Positions 23,612 to 35,396 of a DNA stretch of 47,500 bases are shown here, in pieces. Numbering within the stretch: the first letter of the stretch is position 1; every line of letters begins with the position of its first letter. Origin of the DNA: Acanthamoeba castellanii str. Neff (Eukaryota; Discosea; Longamoebia; Acanthamoebidae); contig NW_004457271.1 in assembly GCF_000313135.1 (NCBI RefSeq), positions 23,035 through 70,534 of the forward strand, written 5' to 3'. Both the position numbers and the translations under genes were made by a program. The notes under the pieces were generated by a model. It saw only the letters and a list, made by a program, of their open reading frames with translations. It was not told the DNA's origin and did no database searches.

Positions 23612-24849
23612 TCAGCAGCTGCAGCCCGGCTGAGGCGGAGCGTTGGGGTCGCTCTCCGGCTCCTCTGGCGGCTTCAACGTGATGCCCGTATCGGAAGGAG
23701 CCTTGAATAGATGATCAAGGTGAAAGAGATCAGCCACGACAAACAGCTCGCCAAGTAGAAGATATGAGAGTTCCGCTTACCTTGCCGGCGATCTTCCCGT
23801 CATTGTTGGCCTGAGACAGGTTGCTCTGGATGATCTCTGTGTGCATAAGTAAGGCCTCGGTCAGTGAATGCGGTCATGCAGGGCGATCACAAGAAGCGCG
23901 TACCCTTGATGAGGTGCGTGAACGCCTTCTCGATGTTGGTAGCGTCCTTGGCGGAGGTCTCGATGAAGAACATATTCTCTCTAGCCGCCACCTTCTTTCC
24001 CTCTTCGACGCTCACACACCGCTGCGATATTCCGAAGAAACAGAGCGATGAGACGATTGAGTGTAGACGTTGTGCAGGCCTTGTTAGAGAGAGATAGACT
24101 TACGTTTTCGCTCAAATCGAGCTTATTGCCTACGAGCGTGACAACAACGTCCTGAGTACAGTACTTGTCGATCTCCTACGTGGCGAAAACGCGCTCATAG
24201 CCGTGAGATGCTGGTTCGCAGCTTGGAATTGCAAGCGTTGCGTCTTGTACGTGCATACCTCAAGCCATTTGGGAATGGAGTCCAATGACTCCCGAGACGT
24301 GATATCGTACACAACCAAAGCACCCTGGGCTCCGCGGTAGTATCTGGGGATCATCATTAGGAACAGGCACGGCGTGCACGCGCATGGACCCTTGAAGCAG
24401 AGTTTTGGTGAGGATGACGTACGCGCTGCTGAGGGCACGATATCGTTCTTGCCCGGCTGAGGTGGAAAAATCGCGAGATTGGCGGATGAGATTTAGAAGG
24501 CGCGAGTAGTGGTGATGCAGTAGAGGCGTACCCGTGTCCCATACTTGCAGCTTTACTTGCTTCTTGCAATCCTTAGTGCTGTCATTAGACGTTTCGACGG
24601 CCATGTTCTTTGTGGCAAATGCCACACCAATCGTAGTCTTGGAGCTCTCCTCGAACGTGTCGTTGGTAAATCGAGACATGATGTTCGATTTGCCAACGCC
24701 AGAATCGCCCACGATGACGACTGTGTAAAGAGACAAAGATCAGATTGTGCATTGAGCAGAGCAGCGGGAGATTGCGGCGCAACATAGAATTTTGAGACAA
24801 ACGAACTCTTCAGAAGGTAATCGGGCGTATCGGAAGCGTCGCTGTTCAT
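23612..24849 (-). CDS. Rab GTPase, Rab11-like
   Basis: About seven exons from ATG at 24847-24849 to TGA at 23612-23614. The N-terminus [14 protein letters not shown] joins [20 protein letters not shown], the P-loop; the switch I is [15 protein letters not shown], the switch [21 protein letters not shown], the guanine motifs are GNKLDL and ETSAK. The C-terminus ends PGCSC, a C-x-C double geranylgeranylation signal. [17 protein letters not shown] and the IGV-FAT segment in switch I fit the Rab11/RabA branch, which runs recycling endosome and contractile-vacuole traffic in amoebae. The linker between GNKLDLSEN and [13 protein letters not shown] is split by an intron. An insert of about ten residues ([20 protein letters not shown]) lengthens the hairpin between switch I and II compared with standard Rabs. 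Confidence 0.9.
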
Positions 24850-25134
24850 TGTTGCGGATGATGCAGGGGTTCTTGATGGAATCAGTGGGTTGTTATCGAT
24901 TTGCAAAGCTGCTTGATCTCTAGGCCACAAAGAAACTCCTTTCTTAGCCTACGCGTGTCTCAACGATCGGCGAACTGCTGGGCGTTGGCACGAAATACCC
25001 CAAAATTTGCTCCTTTCAAACTGCGCTACGCCCTTTTCGCGTGTTTTCGTTCTTGTCCTGTCCGGAAAAAGCCCGCCACCCTTCACAGAGAAAGAACGCC
25101 AAGACATCAGTGTCAGTGTGGTTTGGGGCGGGTG
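24850..25134. promoter_or_regulatory. Divergent intergenic region, Rab and folate-receptor/filamin genes
   Basis: 285 bases between divergent ATG codons (24849 minus, 25135 plus). No clear TATA box or long repeat. It presumably contains both promoters. Confidence 0.35.
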
Positions 25135-28100
25135 ATGGGGTCACGGTGGGCTCCACTGCTCGTGCTGCTCGCATTGGTACTGAGTAGCGGCAGCGCTGCG
25201 ACAGGGACATTGGAACCGCTGCAGTGCCCCTACCAAAACGAAGAGGCACCGCACAAGGTGCCCCGCCCCCCGGGCTACCCTCTCCAGTGCCCTGCTAGGC
25301 TGACGCGTGCACCTACTTGTGCAGCCACAACCGCCCATCACGACATGTTCGTCGTATGCGGACAATGCGTGCTGCGATCACCGCGACACAAACGACCTCA
25401 TCCGTTGGCTCTACGTCTCGCAGAAGCGTGGCGGGCAGGACGGCACCAACGGCGAGTGCCTCTCGCTTCTCCACATCATGCGATGCGGTCTGTTGTGCTC
25501 GCCAGCGCAGGCAGACTTCGTCGAGAAGACCAATCCCATGCAGTCCAGCTCTAAACTCAAGCTGGCGGCATCGCCGCAGATGCCTTACACCTACAGGCTG
25601 TGCTCCTCCTTCTGCGATCGCCTGTACGCTGCGTGCAGTGACGAAGGAATGAGAGAGGTTGAAGAGGCGGAGGCCGGACCAACATGGGATGCTGCGATGA
25701 CCTGGGACTCTGAACATTCGTCCACCGCTGCAGAAGAGTTCTGCAAGTCGATGGCGCCATCTGACGTCGAGATCGTTGTGGTTGAGGACATTCCTACCAA
25801 GTCTGGGTTCGTGTCTTTTCACCACGAATGCCCATAGAGGTGTGGACCTCTAATGGAGACTCGCTTTCGCGAATCTATAACACACAGGGACGGCCACAAG
25901 CACCTGTGCTTCAACGGACGGCCGACTACGGCGAGCGCAAAGACGTCGTTCGCCTATGGCCAAGGTCTGACAGCAGACTTTGCCGGACGGTGGAGCTTCT
26001 TCATTCAGGTCTGTCCCACCTTTTGCTGTATCGTGGCCTCTCCCTCGTTGACGTGTTAGCGATGGCTGGCAGGCGGTGGACGCACAAGGCGAAGAGGTGC
26101 GCGACGGAGGTGACCACTTTATGGCCAGGGTGCAGCAGATTCCGGAGGGAGTGAGCATCGATGTAGAGCAGACCGACATGTCCAATGGCCTCTACTCGGT
26201 TTCGTTTGTTCTCAGCGACCCGGGTGGGTAACCTGACAGTCTTCTCTGCGTGCCGTGCAACGACACTAATGCTTGAGAGCGGATTCCAGGTCGATACAAG
26301 ATATCGGTGCTGCTAGAAGGTCAGCACGTAAGCAACAGCCCTACGTACACCACGATTGTCGACCACAACAAGTGCCTTGTTCCCAAGACCAACCGACGTG
26401 CACAACGGGTTCGCTTTCTTGTCACAGAATCTTGCCTCGGTCACTTGACTCGCTAAAGTCTTTGTACTTGAACTCAGCCCGAGCCGCAGCTGAAGAGATG
26501 CAAGTGGTACAACGAGAAGGCTTGCTGCACCGCTGACAAGGATCGGTCAGTTGACCAGTGGATGGCCAAGGCGATCAACCCCCTCTTCAAGGTATGCCCG
26601 TTGTTCACCCTTGTGTCGACGGCAGTCAAATGACCTCGTCACCCCCTCCCGGCCAGCACAAGCCCAATTGCCAGGCTTTGTTTGAGGACCTGTGGTGTGG
26701 CTACGAGTGCAGCCCCCACCGACCTCACTTCCTGGACCCGTATGACACCATCAACGAAGAGCAAGGCATGCGAATCTGCTCGTCTTTCTGCAAGTCGCTC
26801 TATGGGGTACATCGCGCAGAGAGCGCAGTTGAGCGATGATTTCTTGTGAACTAGGTCTTACGGTACTTGCTTTACGCCAGGAGTGTAAGGATACTCCGAT
26901 CATGGGCCTCACCATTCGAGCCGTGTATGCGCGGCACCAGGTACGCCAAAGAATGAAACACGGACCGTGCACACAGTGGCCTGATGCGATTCAACGCACC
27001 ACAGGACTTTTGCATGGCCAATACACCGAACAACTTCCTCCGGGTGACCGTGACGGATACGCATTGCTTCAACGGCACAAAGGCTGAGCTTTCGCCAGAG
27101 CGGACGTATGTCTACGGGCGTGGGACGAGCGGGGTGGCTCCAGCAGGTGCCTCCTTACACTCAGCTCGCTTGGGGGCGTTACTCACCTTGTGCGAAAACC
27201 CTACGCAGGCCAGCAGATGCCTGTCCACGTCCAGGCCATAGACATTCACGGCCAGCCGATGACGACAGGAGGCGAACAATTCACCATGCACGTGGACGGT
27301 ATGCCACACCTCTTTTCTTCGCCCACTTCTCTGCAGTCCCGTGACTTACTCACTCAATCCGACAGGCCCCGATGTGGATAAATCGGCCATCGTGGACCAT
27401 AAGAACGGAACCTACACTCTGCTTTACCGCGTCTCCAGAGCTGCGCTGTACAACATCTCCGTCTACCACCAAGGCATCCTATTGGATCAAAGGTCGTAGC
27501 GACACTTACTACATTGGCCCACTCCACACGCAACATTCATTCCCTTTCTCCAGCCCGTTCACGGTGATGGGCAGAGCGGGTCCAACCGACCCTTTGGCTT
27601 CACTGGTCCAGGGTCCCGGGCTCTACCTTGCCATGGCCGGACTCCCGGCCACGTTCACCGTGCAGGCCAGGTACTCGTATCGGACTCTCAGTCACCAGCA
27701 CTTCTCCCCATTGACTGGCTCTCGTCCAGGGATGAGTTCGGCAACGCGAGGGCCAATGAAGATGATGTCGTTCACGCATACTTTTCTGGTCCACTCAACG
27801 TGATCGTCGATGTCCTCCACAAGGTACGCGATGCACCATCAACGTGCAACAGAGCGTCTACATTGAGTCTTCCATTCTCTCTCGCCGGTGCAGGGAGAGG
27901 GACTGTACGAGGCGCGGTACGCGACCAACCTGGCCGGCGAGTACATGTTGCGGGTCACGGTCAACGGATTCCAAGTCCCCGGCAGTCCGTTCCTTGTGAG
28001 GGTGGAAGCCGAAGGTACGGTCCAGCTAATACCACTTGCGTGAGTCATGTATTTGCTGTTTTCTCACTACCGCACGCAGAAGAGACCTTCGCCGCCAAAT

Positions 28101-28707
28101 GCGAGATCAGAGGTGCAGCTGCGAGCAGGGGCATCTCCCGAGCAGTGAACACGTTCGAGATCATCGCCAAGTACCCTCCTCCACCTCATCTCTGCCCTCT
28201 TGCTCGGCGCGACTCTCGCTTTCACTGACCGTCCCGCAGGGACTACTACGGTAACATTCGCGGTGAGGGAGGCGACCTCTTCCGAGTGCACTTCCAAGAC
28301 GAGTTCGGGTGTGCCCTGCTTGCCGCTTCCTTCCATTTACTGGTTGCAAGGCGACTAACCCCATCGCCGCCTTCTCTCCAGTGACCGCGTCGGGGAAGCC
28401 GACGTGAGAGACCTACGGGACGGCTTCCACGAGGTGACCTACCGCCTCAACACAGCTGGCAGGTACATGATGTACATCGAAATGCTGGAACCGTCCATGC
28501 GGTACGCCTTCGCCACTCTTCGCGCCGTGTTGCCGTTCTGACACAATCGCGAATGTCACCAACCACAGAGACGAGACGTGGTCTCCGGTGGCTGTTGGGC
28601 CGGTTGACGTCGCAAGCCAACCGGCCGTAGTCGTCTCATCCCAACTCAAACCCGGCAGCGCCACAAGGCTTGGACACGACACCCGGTCCTCGCGGCCTAA
28701 GTTGTGA
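25135..28707 (+). CDS. Secreted mosaic of folate-receptor-like Cys-rich domains and filamin-type Ig repeats
   Basis: ATG 25135, about 15 exons, TGA at 28705-28707. Residues 1-24 are a signal peptide (APLLVLLALVLSSGSAA). The first Cys-rich domain (about 25317-25840) has CSSYADNACCD, then HIMRCGLLCSPAQADF and LCSSFCDRLYAACSD; a second (about 26478-26960) has CKWYNEKACCTADKD, FEDLWCGYECSPHRPHF and ICSSFCKSLYGEC. Both follow the folate receptor/riboflavin-binding pattern. One filamin/ABP280-type repeat lies between them (VDAQGEEVRDGGDHFMARV; DMSNGLYSVSFVLSDPGRY) and three follow, with HKNGTYTLLYRVSRAALY, ARDEFGNARANEDD, VPGSPFLVRV and AKDYYGNIRGEGGDLFRV. The first intron (about 25255-25320) has several equally good borders. 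No transmembrane helix or GPI signal precedes the stop, but AAGTT|GTGAGT at the end is a good splice donor, so a further exon with a hydrophobic tail (about 28740-28890) is possible. Ligand unknown; binding or adhesion is inferred. Confidence 0.82.
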
Positions 28708-29163
28708 GTTGTAGTTGGTGGGTTGGTGGTCAGGTACCAGGCAAGGCTACAAGCTGACTTTGCGTGGTGTGTCTCGTATCAGTTTCGTTTGCTTCCCACT
28801 ACCCTTGAACCAAGCACCACCTGGTCAATGCATCACGCTTCATTTTCGTCTGCTTTTCCTTTTCCAAGCTCTTCTTTCTTGAACGCGCGCTTTCTTGTGG
28901 GCCTCGTGTGTTGCGTGGCGCCAAGTGCCAAACACAACAGACAGGTCCAACTCGCACACCACCACTCCGGGCTCGCGGTTGTACTCCCCCTCCAGTCGAC
29001 GACGCAAACACTACATTAGTGCACCTTATTGCAATTCTCGATTATCTGAGATAGATAGGTACCATTCCTAATTCACAATTCATAAATCACATTCACACAT
29101 GCTAACGATTCCACATGTTACAGAATAAGGAAGAAGGGATCTCTACAGGTTAAACACGCAAAA
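28708..29163. other. Intergenic region before the TPT transporter
   Basis: 456 bases holding the 3' end of the folate-receptor/filamin gene and the promoter of the transporter. A reading stretch at about 28743-28890 with a hydrophobic end could be a missed last exon of the upstream gene. The last 150 bases are AT-rich with no clear motif. Confidence 0.5.
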
Positions 29164-31078
29164 ATGGGATTAATGCCAGAGATGAGCGCTGGACAAGCGG
29201 CGGTGGTGTCGATCCTGCTGTGGTGGGTCACCAACATCTTCACAGTCATTGCCAACAAATGGATTTTCCAAATCCTCCAATTCGCCTACCCGCTCACCCT
29301 CACCGGAGTACGTAGCCCCGCACGCACGCACATGAACATGCACACGGAGAGGGACTCACGGTGATGGTGGTGCTTCCCTGCGCAGGTGCACATGCTGGTG
29401 TGTAGCGTCGGAGCCTGGCTCACTCTGCGTGTACGAAGTCGACACACGCTTCAATAGCACATACAGTTCCACGTGTCTTCTCGCTCACTGGCTCTTCGTG
29501 GTCGTGTGGTGATGGCCTTCATCATGCCGGCACCTGCAGGTGTTCAAGGCGGTGCCCTTCGTGCAGATTCCTCTGGCCAACTGTCTCACCAACGTCTTTC
29601 CTCTCGCGTACTGCTTCTTCACCCTCTTCTCTCCCACCACACAGAGACACTCAAGTCGCTGGCTTACCTCCTCACCTTCTTTTTGGTGTCATGTGTTCCC
29701 TTCCCCCGTGCGCAGGCTTATTTTCTTTGTTAATATCATCCTCGGCAACATCAGCTTGCGATTCATTCCGGTTTCCTTCATGCAAACCATCAAGGTACGT
29801 TCACCACCACCACCACATGCACCACGCCCACTCCGTGGATCGCTCGCTCTGCACCCGTGTATGGTGGTTACCCACAAAGCTCAACTCTTCCTCTCTCTCT
29901 CTCTCTCTCCTTTCAATCAACATAGTCTGCGGTGCCAGCGTTCACTGTGTTGCTTCAAGTGTTTGGACTGGGGATGTACGTGTCCTAGTGTCGCTCTTCA
30001 CTCGCTCACACAGTGCGCAGTGCCTAATTGCCATTCCGCGGTACGGTACAGGACTTTCCCCCGGGGCACCTACCTGGCGCTGGTCCCCGTGGTGGGCGGC
30101 GTGGCGATGGCCACCGCTACCGAAGTCAACTTTGAGATGATCGGTTTCACCTGCGCGCTCGTCGCGTGTCTCACCACTGGTACCGGTCGCGCTCATGATG
30201 TTCGTTGGTCTGCAGCTGGCTGCTCACTGATATAATCACAACTTCCTATTGTGTGCACAACAGCCGTGCAGAGCGTGCTGTCCTCTGTTCTGCTCACGGG
30301 TCAATACCGTTTGGACTCAGTCAACCTTTTGTACTACATGGTACACGCTCACGCCCGCCTCACTCGCTTCAATTCCCATTCCGTTGCTGACCGCGCACGC
30401 TCTCGGGCCACCGTGGCACGCTCAGGCTCCGCTTGCGTTCCTGGTCAACCTGCCCTTTGCCTGTACGCACACTCCGGCCCATCTCCACCATACGTGCGCA
30501 CTTCCTCACACTAAATTTTCCCCTTTCTCAATGACGTGCAGACTACTTCGAAGCCGAAGACGTGATGAACCGTTCCTACGTGGACGTCAGCGCGCACGAG
30601 ATCGTCCTGCTCCTGTTCCTCTCTGGCTTTGTCGCTTTCCTTCTCAGTACGTGCTGCTCCGCGCCATTCGTATTTATCGGTCTCGCGCGCGTGTGCACTC
30701 AGACACTCACCTCCGTTTGCCAACAGACCTGAGCGTGTTCTTCGCCATCAAGTCGACGTCGGCCCTCACCTTCACCGTGTTCGGTAACCTCAAGGTGGTC
30801 ATCGTCATCCTCCTGTCCGTTATCATCTTCCAGAACGAGGTATAGACCGATATCTCTTCACTGCGACCGCACACGCTGCAGACCTGGACACCAACTCATC
30901 ATCTTCATCTTTCTCTTCAATGCAGATCACGGCCTACAATGGAATGGGTTGCGTGGTGGCATTCATGGGCATCTGCGCCTACAGCTACCAGGAGTACACC
31001 ATCAAGGAGCAGAAGCGACTGGCTGCCTTGGAGGCCGTCAAGGTCGAATCCCTCGAAGAAGAGAAGGCCGACGCCTAA
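29164..31078 (+). CDS. Nucleotide-sugar/triose-phosphate type transporter (TPT, SLC35 family)
   Basis: ATG 29164, TAA 31076-31078, about ten exons. The translation gives a chain of about ten membrane helices with no signal peptide: WWVTNIFTVIANKWIFQ (the conserved first helix with its N-K pair), FAYPLTLTGVHMLV, FKAVPFVQIPLANCLTNVFP, NIILGNISLRFIPVSFMQTI, SAVPAFTVLLQVFGLG, YLALVPVVGGVAMATATEVN, FEMIGFTCALVACLTTAVQS, LLYYMAPLAFLVNLPFA, TSALTFTVFGNLKVVIVILL, and NGMGCVVAFMGICAYSY followed by a lysine/glutamate-rich cytosolic tail. FNLIG/FEMIGFT and the SALTF-V-GN-K block are hallmarks of the TPT family. In amoebae without plastids such proteins sit in Golgi or ER membranes and exchange nucleotide sugars or phosphates; the substrate cannot be told. 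Confidence 0.9.
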
Positions 31079-31544
31079 GTCGAAGCAACCAACCAACCAT
31101 ACCATACGATACCATACCAACGTATATTGCGATCGACTGCCGCTGCAGGTGGTCCGGGGGGACGACGAGGAGCGCGGGGAGCAGACGGGTCCGGCGGAGT
31201 GGGCCGAGGAGAAGAGATGAACAAGGACAAGGGAGACAGAGAGCGGTCTCCCCGCCATAGATGTGCTCACACACGACAACCAACCTCACCAAACATTTGG
31301 CAAACAAACAACCAACCTTCATCACCACAACGTGACCATAACGTTGTTGTTGCCTCGCGGTCCTTATGAACAGGGGCACCCTCGAAAAGGCGGTGTAGCG
31401 CTCTGCTTACTTCGCACCAGAGACAAGATCGACTTTTTCACTCGAAGATTCCATCTCTCCTCCATCTACACAGTTATTCCATCGAACAAGAGCCAGGCTG
31501 TACAGAAAACCTGACCACGCTTGCACATAAGAGGGGAAGGGAAG
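31079..31544. other. Intergenic region before the TBC-TLDc gene
   Basis: 466 bases between two plus-strand genes. It starts with repeats of ACCATACGATACC type at about 31096-31122 and continues with GC-rich then mixed sequence. No open frame with recognisable protein content; expected to hold a 3' untranslated part and the promoter of the next gene. Confidence 0.5.
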
Positions 31545-34500
31545 ATGGAGGATGATAGCAAATTCAGATTTGGTGGCTTGCGCGATGCTGTGGACGATTT
31601 CATCGACGAGTTCGAGGAAGTGGATGAGGAAAGGAGCCACGGTGCCGCCACATCGGTGGGTTCTGCAGCCGCACCATCATCGTCAACAGCAGCAACGAAC
31701 CTGTCGCCCTGGGGATTCGTGATGATGAGCGAGGACGAGCGTCGTGAGCTGGTGCAGCGCCTACAAGCGGCGGCCAGCGCCCCGCCTCCTTCGCTCCATC
31801 TTCGGTGGCGCCTCTCCCACCCTCTCCCTTCGCAGCAGCAGCAGCCAGAAGCAGCAGAGCCAACCAACAAGGAGGCCGAGTGCACCGAGGCAGAAGCAGA
31901 ACAACAGGTGGCGGAGGAGCAACAACAGGCCGAGGAGGCATTCGAGAAGGAGGAAGAGGTGAGGCTGGCCGACGATGGGCTCGACCAGACGTGGACCTTC
32001 ACCACCGACTCGCTCTCCTTCAACGTACCACCCAACAATCCAATTTATTACATATATTTGCAGCAAATTTTATTTATTATTTGAATATAATAATAATTAT
32101 TATTATTATTTTAAATATTATTAATAATGTTAATAATTATCGTGCAGTCGGTGCCATTCCTGGAGAGCACCGAACGTGCGCCGCAGCCGGTGAGCGCGCC
32201 CCAGCGCAGCACGAGCCCGTGGTCGCTCATCGAACGACCGACACCGGCAACGACCTCTGCCGACGGCGCCCACCAGGACCAGAGCGACAACGCAACAGCG
32301 GCGGCCGCTACAACAGCCGAAGACGCGGAGGTGAGCGGCGGCGGCAGCGAGCCGTGGGTGACGATCGACAAGCAGCCTGTACAGTCGCAGCAGCCGAGCC
32401 CGCGCACCGCCCACGCCTCCGCGGCCGAGGTCGACAAGTACATCGAGGAGGAGTTTGAGCTCACCAAGCTCTCCGCCCGCGAGTACGCTTCTCTGTAGAA
32501 ATCGTGCGTGTAGTGGGGGAAATGCTGATTGTCACCGTGAGTGGCGGTGGTGGCACCACCAGGCTGAAGAATGTGGAGTCGTTGAGGGACGAGCAGGCCT
32601 ACGCCAAGCTGAAGAAGGGACAGAGCTTCCTGTCGAGCGCCAAGGCCAAGCTCATCTCCCAGTGGTCGTCCACCACCATTCCCGCCGACAGGTACCACGC
32701 CGTCGCCATCGCCACCGCCACCTCCACCTTGTCGGAATTCCAAACACGATGGCGGGTCGTGGACTCAACGATGAGTTGGTGGGCCGGTGCTGCCGCGCCA
32801 GAAACAAGTGCGTGCAGGGCCTGCGAAGCGACATCCGGAAGGGCGTGCCGGATTCCAAGCGCGCGCAGGTGTGGCGCACGGCGGTGGGGTGCGTCGAGTT
32901 CGAGCGGGCCTATCCCAACTACTACGCCGACGTCCTCGAACGCGTGTTCGGCAACCGTCTCCCCACCCGGTACCCCACACCGCACACACCGCACACCGCA
33001 CACCGCACACCCCGCACACGCCGCACACACCGCTCACCACGCCTGCCCGGGTGGTGGTGTTGGGTGGTGGCACGAGCCAGGTTCTACCAGGTGCCGGCCT
33101 TTGGTGGCGAGCTTCGCCCCGGCGAGCACTACCTTACAACGCACGGTCTGACCGCCGCCGCCCGCTTGCTCTGGGCTCTCACCATGGTACGAGTGGAACC
33201 GCCAATCTGCTCCCAATCACGCCTTCACTCCGTCGTTGCCTCCTCACGAACGGTGGTGGGCGTGGCGGTAATGGTGTGAACAGGAATACCCCGACATCGA
33301 CTATGTGCCTGCCATTCCTGACTTGGGTGCGCTGTGTGTGTGTGCGCGCGCGCTGGCGTTTGTGTGATTGCTGTCTGACATGTCGCTCGCACGTACCCGC
33401 AACAGTGTGCGTGCTGCTTACGTTCCTCTCGGAGGCCGACGCCTACCTTGTGACCCACCTCATACTCGAACAGTCCCGCGCCAACCGTTGGTATACCATC
33501 CAATCGCTGCTGCTGCTGCCTGGCACTCTCGCTCGTCCGTCAACCGTCGACCCTTGTTCATTGGTCATTGACCGCCATCGTGTCCAGGTATCTCTGTTTG
33601 ACCAACCGCACGCTCACGCTCTTCCTTCACACATTCCGCTCGCTCATCGCCAAGTGCCTGCCCGACGTGTCTGCCCGTATGCGCCCTGCTTTCTTATAAA
33701 AAGCACACACACACACACACACACACATCTATTCATGTAAACCTTGAGATCTACATTTACACTATTGTTGACTTCGCGAGTGCAGACATGAACGTGCTGG
33801 GCGTGGAGGCCGAGCACTTCGCCGACGTGTGGTTCAAGCGCGTGTTTGTGGGCTCTCTCCCCTTCCTCGTACGTGATGACTCCTCTCGTTCACCACCACT
33901 CGGGTGGTCTATGGCCCGCCTGCGACTCATTTGTGCGGCGGGGGGGCTACGTCAGACCGTGCTGCGCATATTCGATTGTTATTTGGCGGAGGGCAGTCAC
34001 GTCCTCTACCGAGTCGGCCTCGCCATTCTCCAAGGCTGCCGACGAGCTCTACTCCGGTACACGACCGCACACGCAGCATCGCACACGCACACGTTGCACC
34101 AGGCTGACGGTTTGGGGCAGGTGCGACACGGCAACGGGGTTCGTGGCGACGGTCGAGCAGGTGGCGCTGCAGATGGTGGACGCTGACGGCCTGCTCAAGG
34201 CGGCCTTCGGGCTCTCCTTCCAGCAGAAGCACACCTCGGCCTTCGACGAGGCCAACAAGACCAAGCTCGCCGGCGTCAGGCAAGTCCCCCCAACCCCTCC
34301 CATTCAGGAATGCATGGAATGCTGACGTCATGTTCTCTCTTGCGAACCAGTGAGCCGCTGTACCAGCCGCTGGTGATGCCCAGCATCACGGAGACGTCGG
34401 AGCTGATGGACGAAGTGCAGTTCCAGGCCCTGTGGTCGATCATCCCCTCGCGCTTCTCCATTCGCGACCCCAAGCTCCTCTTCTCCACCACCAAGCACGG

Positions 34501-35396
34501 GTTCAGGTACTCACCACCACCACCACCACCGCGCACGTCTACGGGCAGTTGCAGGGAGGATTGGGCTCACACTTGCCGTCATCGAATGCTTTCAGTTTGT
34601 CGTCGCTGTTGGAAAAGTGCGACGACGTGCATCCGGCCGTGTTGCTGATTAGGGACAAGAACCGAAGGGTGCGTCGTGCCCTGGCTGTCACTGTGATTTC
34701 ACTTAACACACACCAAACACACACACACACACCACACACACGCGCGCGCGCGCCTGCGCAGGTGTTCGGCGCGTTCTCGACGGAAGGGCTGCGCCTGTGT
34801 CGCCAGTTTGAGAATTATTACGGCACGCCGGAGGACTTCCTCTTCAACCTCGTGCCCGACGTACGTTCAGTTCTGCTTCTCGAGCGCTGTGACTCCGGCC
34901 CCGCGCAACAAACGCCGCTCTTACTCACACGCTGCGCTTCTCGCCTCGGCCGCAACAGGTGAAGGTGTGGCCCTGGTTGGCCGGCCACGCCAAGCACTTT
35001 GTGCGGATCACGATGAGGGGGATCAAGTTTGGCGATGCGTGCGTGTTCCGCGCCTTGACGGCCACCAATGCCATATTATCACGCAGTCACGCTGAACGCG
35101 GTGCGGCAATCGTGTGTGCGGTGTGTGCGGTGCGGTGCGGTGTGTGCGTGTGTGTGCGTGTGTGCACTTGCAGTAAAGGGCTGTGCGTGGACGAAGAGCT
35201 GTGGCACGGCACCAGTGAGAAGAGCAAGGTGAGTTCAGTTCCCCTGCTCCCACATGGCCCACTTCACCTGAATGCTGAACGGCATCAACCAACACAACGC
35301 CCACACCGCGCGAACCAGACATTCGAAAACGAACCGCTGAGCGACGATACGATAGACTTCGACTGCCTAAGCCTCGAAGTATGGGGCTTCAAGTAG
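31545..35396 (+). CDS. TBC-TLDc protein, TBC1D24-like
   Basis: ATG 31545, TAG at 35394-35396, about 16 exons. The first 300 residues are low-complexity and charged. A TBC domain follows at about 32810-34050: LRSDIRKGVPDSKRAQVWRT, then DIDYVPAIPDLVCVLLTF, and VLRIFDCYLAEGSHVLYRVG. It lacks a recognisable I-x-x-D-x-x-R arginine finger and a clear Y-x-Q glutamine finger, as reported for animal TBC1D24, so it may be a Rab/ARF-binding domain without GAP activity. A TLDc domain follows at about 34360-35390: LWSIIPSRFSIRDPKLLFST, HPAVLLIRDKNRRVFGAFST, LCVDEELWHGTSEKSKTFEN, FDCLSLEVWGFK. TBC joined to TLDc is the layout of TBC1D24, tied to vesicle traffic and oxidative-stress protection. The first intron (32024-32146) is a very AT-rich island; another carries CA repeats at about 34707-34742. 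Confidence 0.88.
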
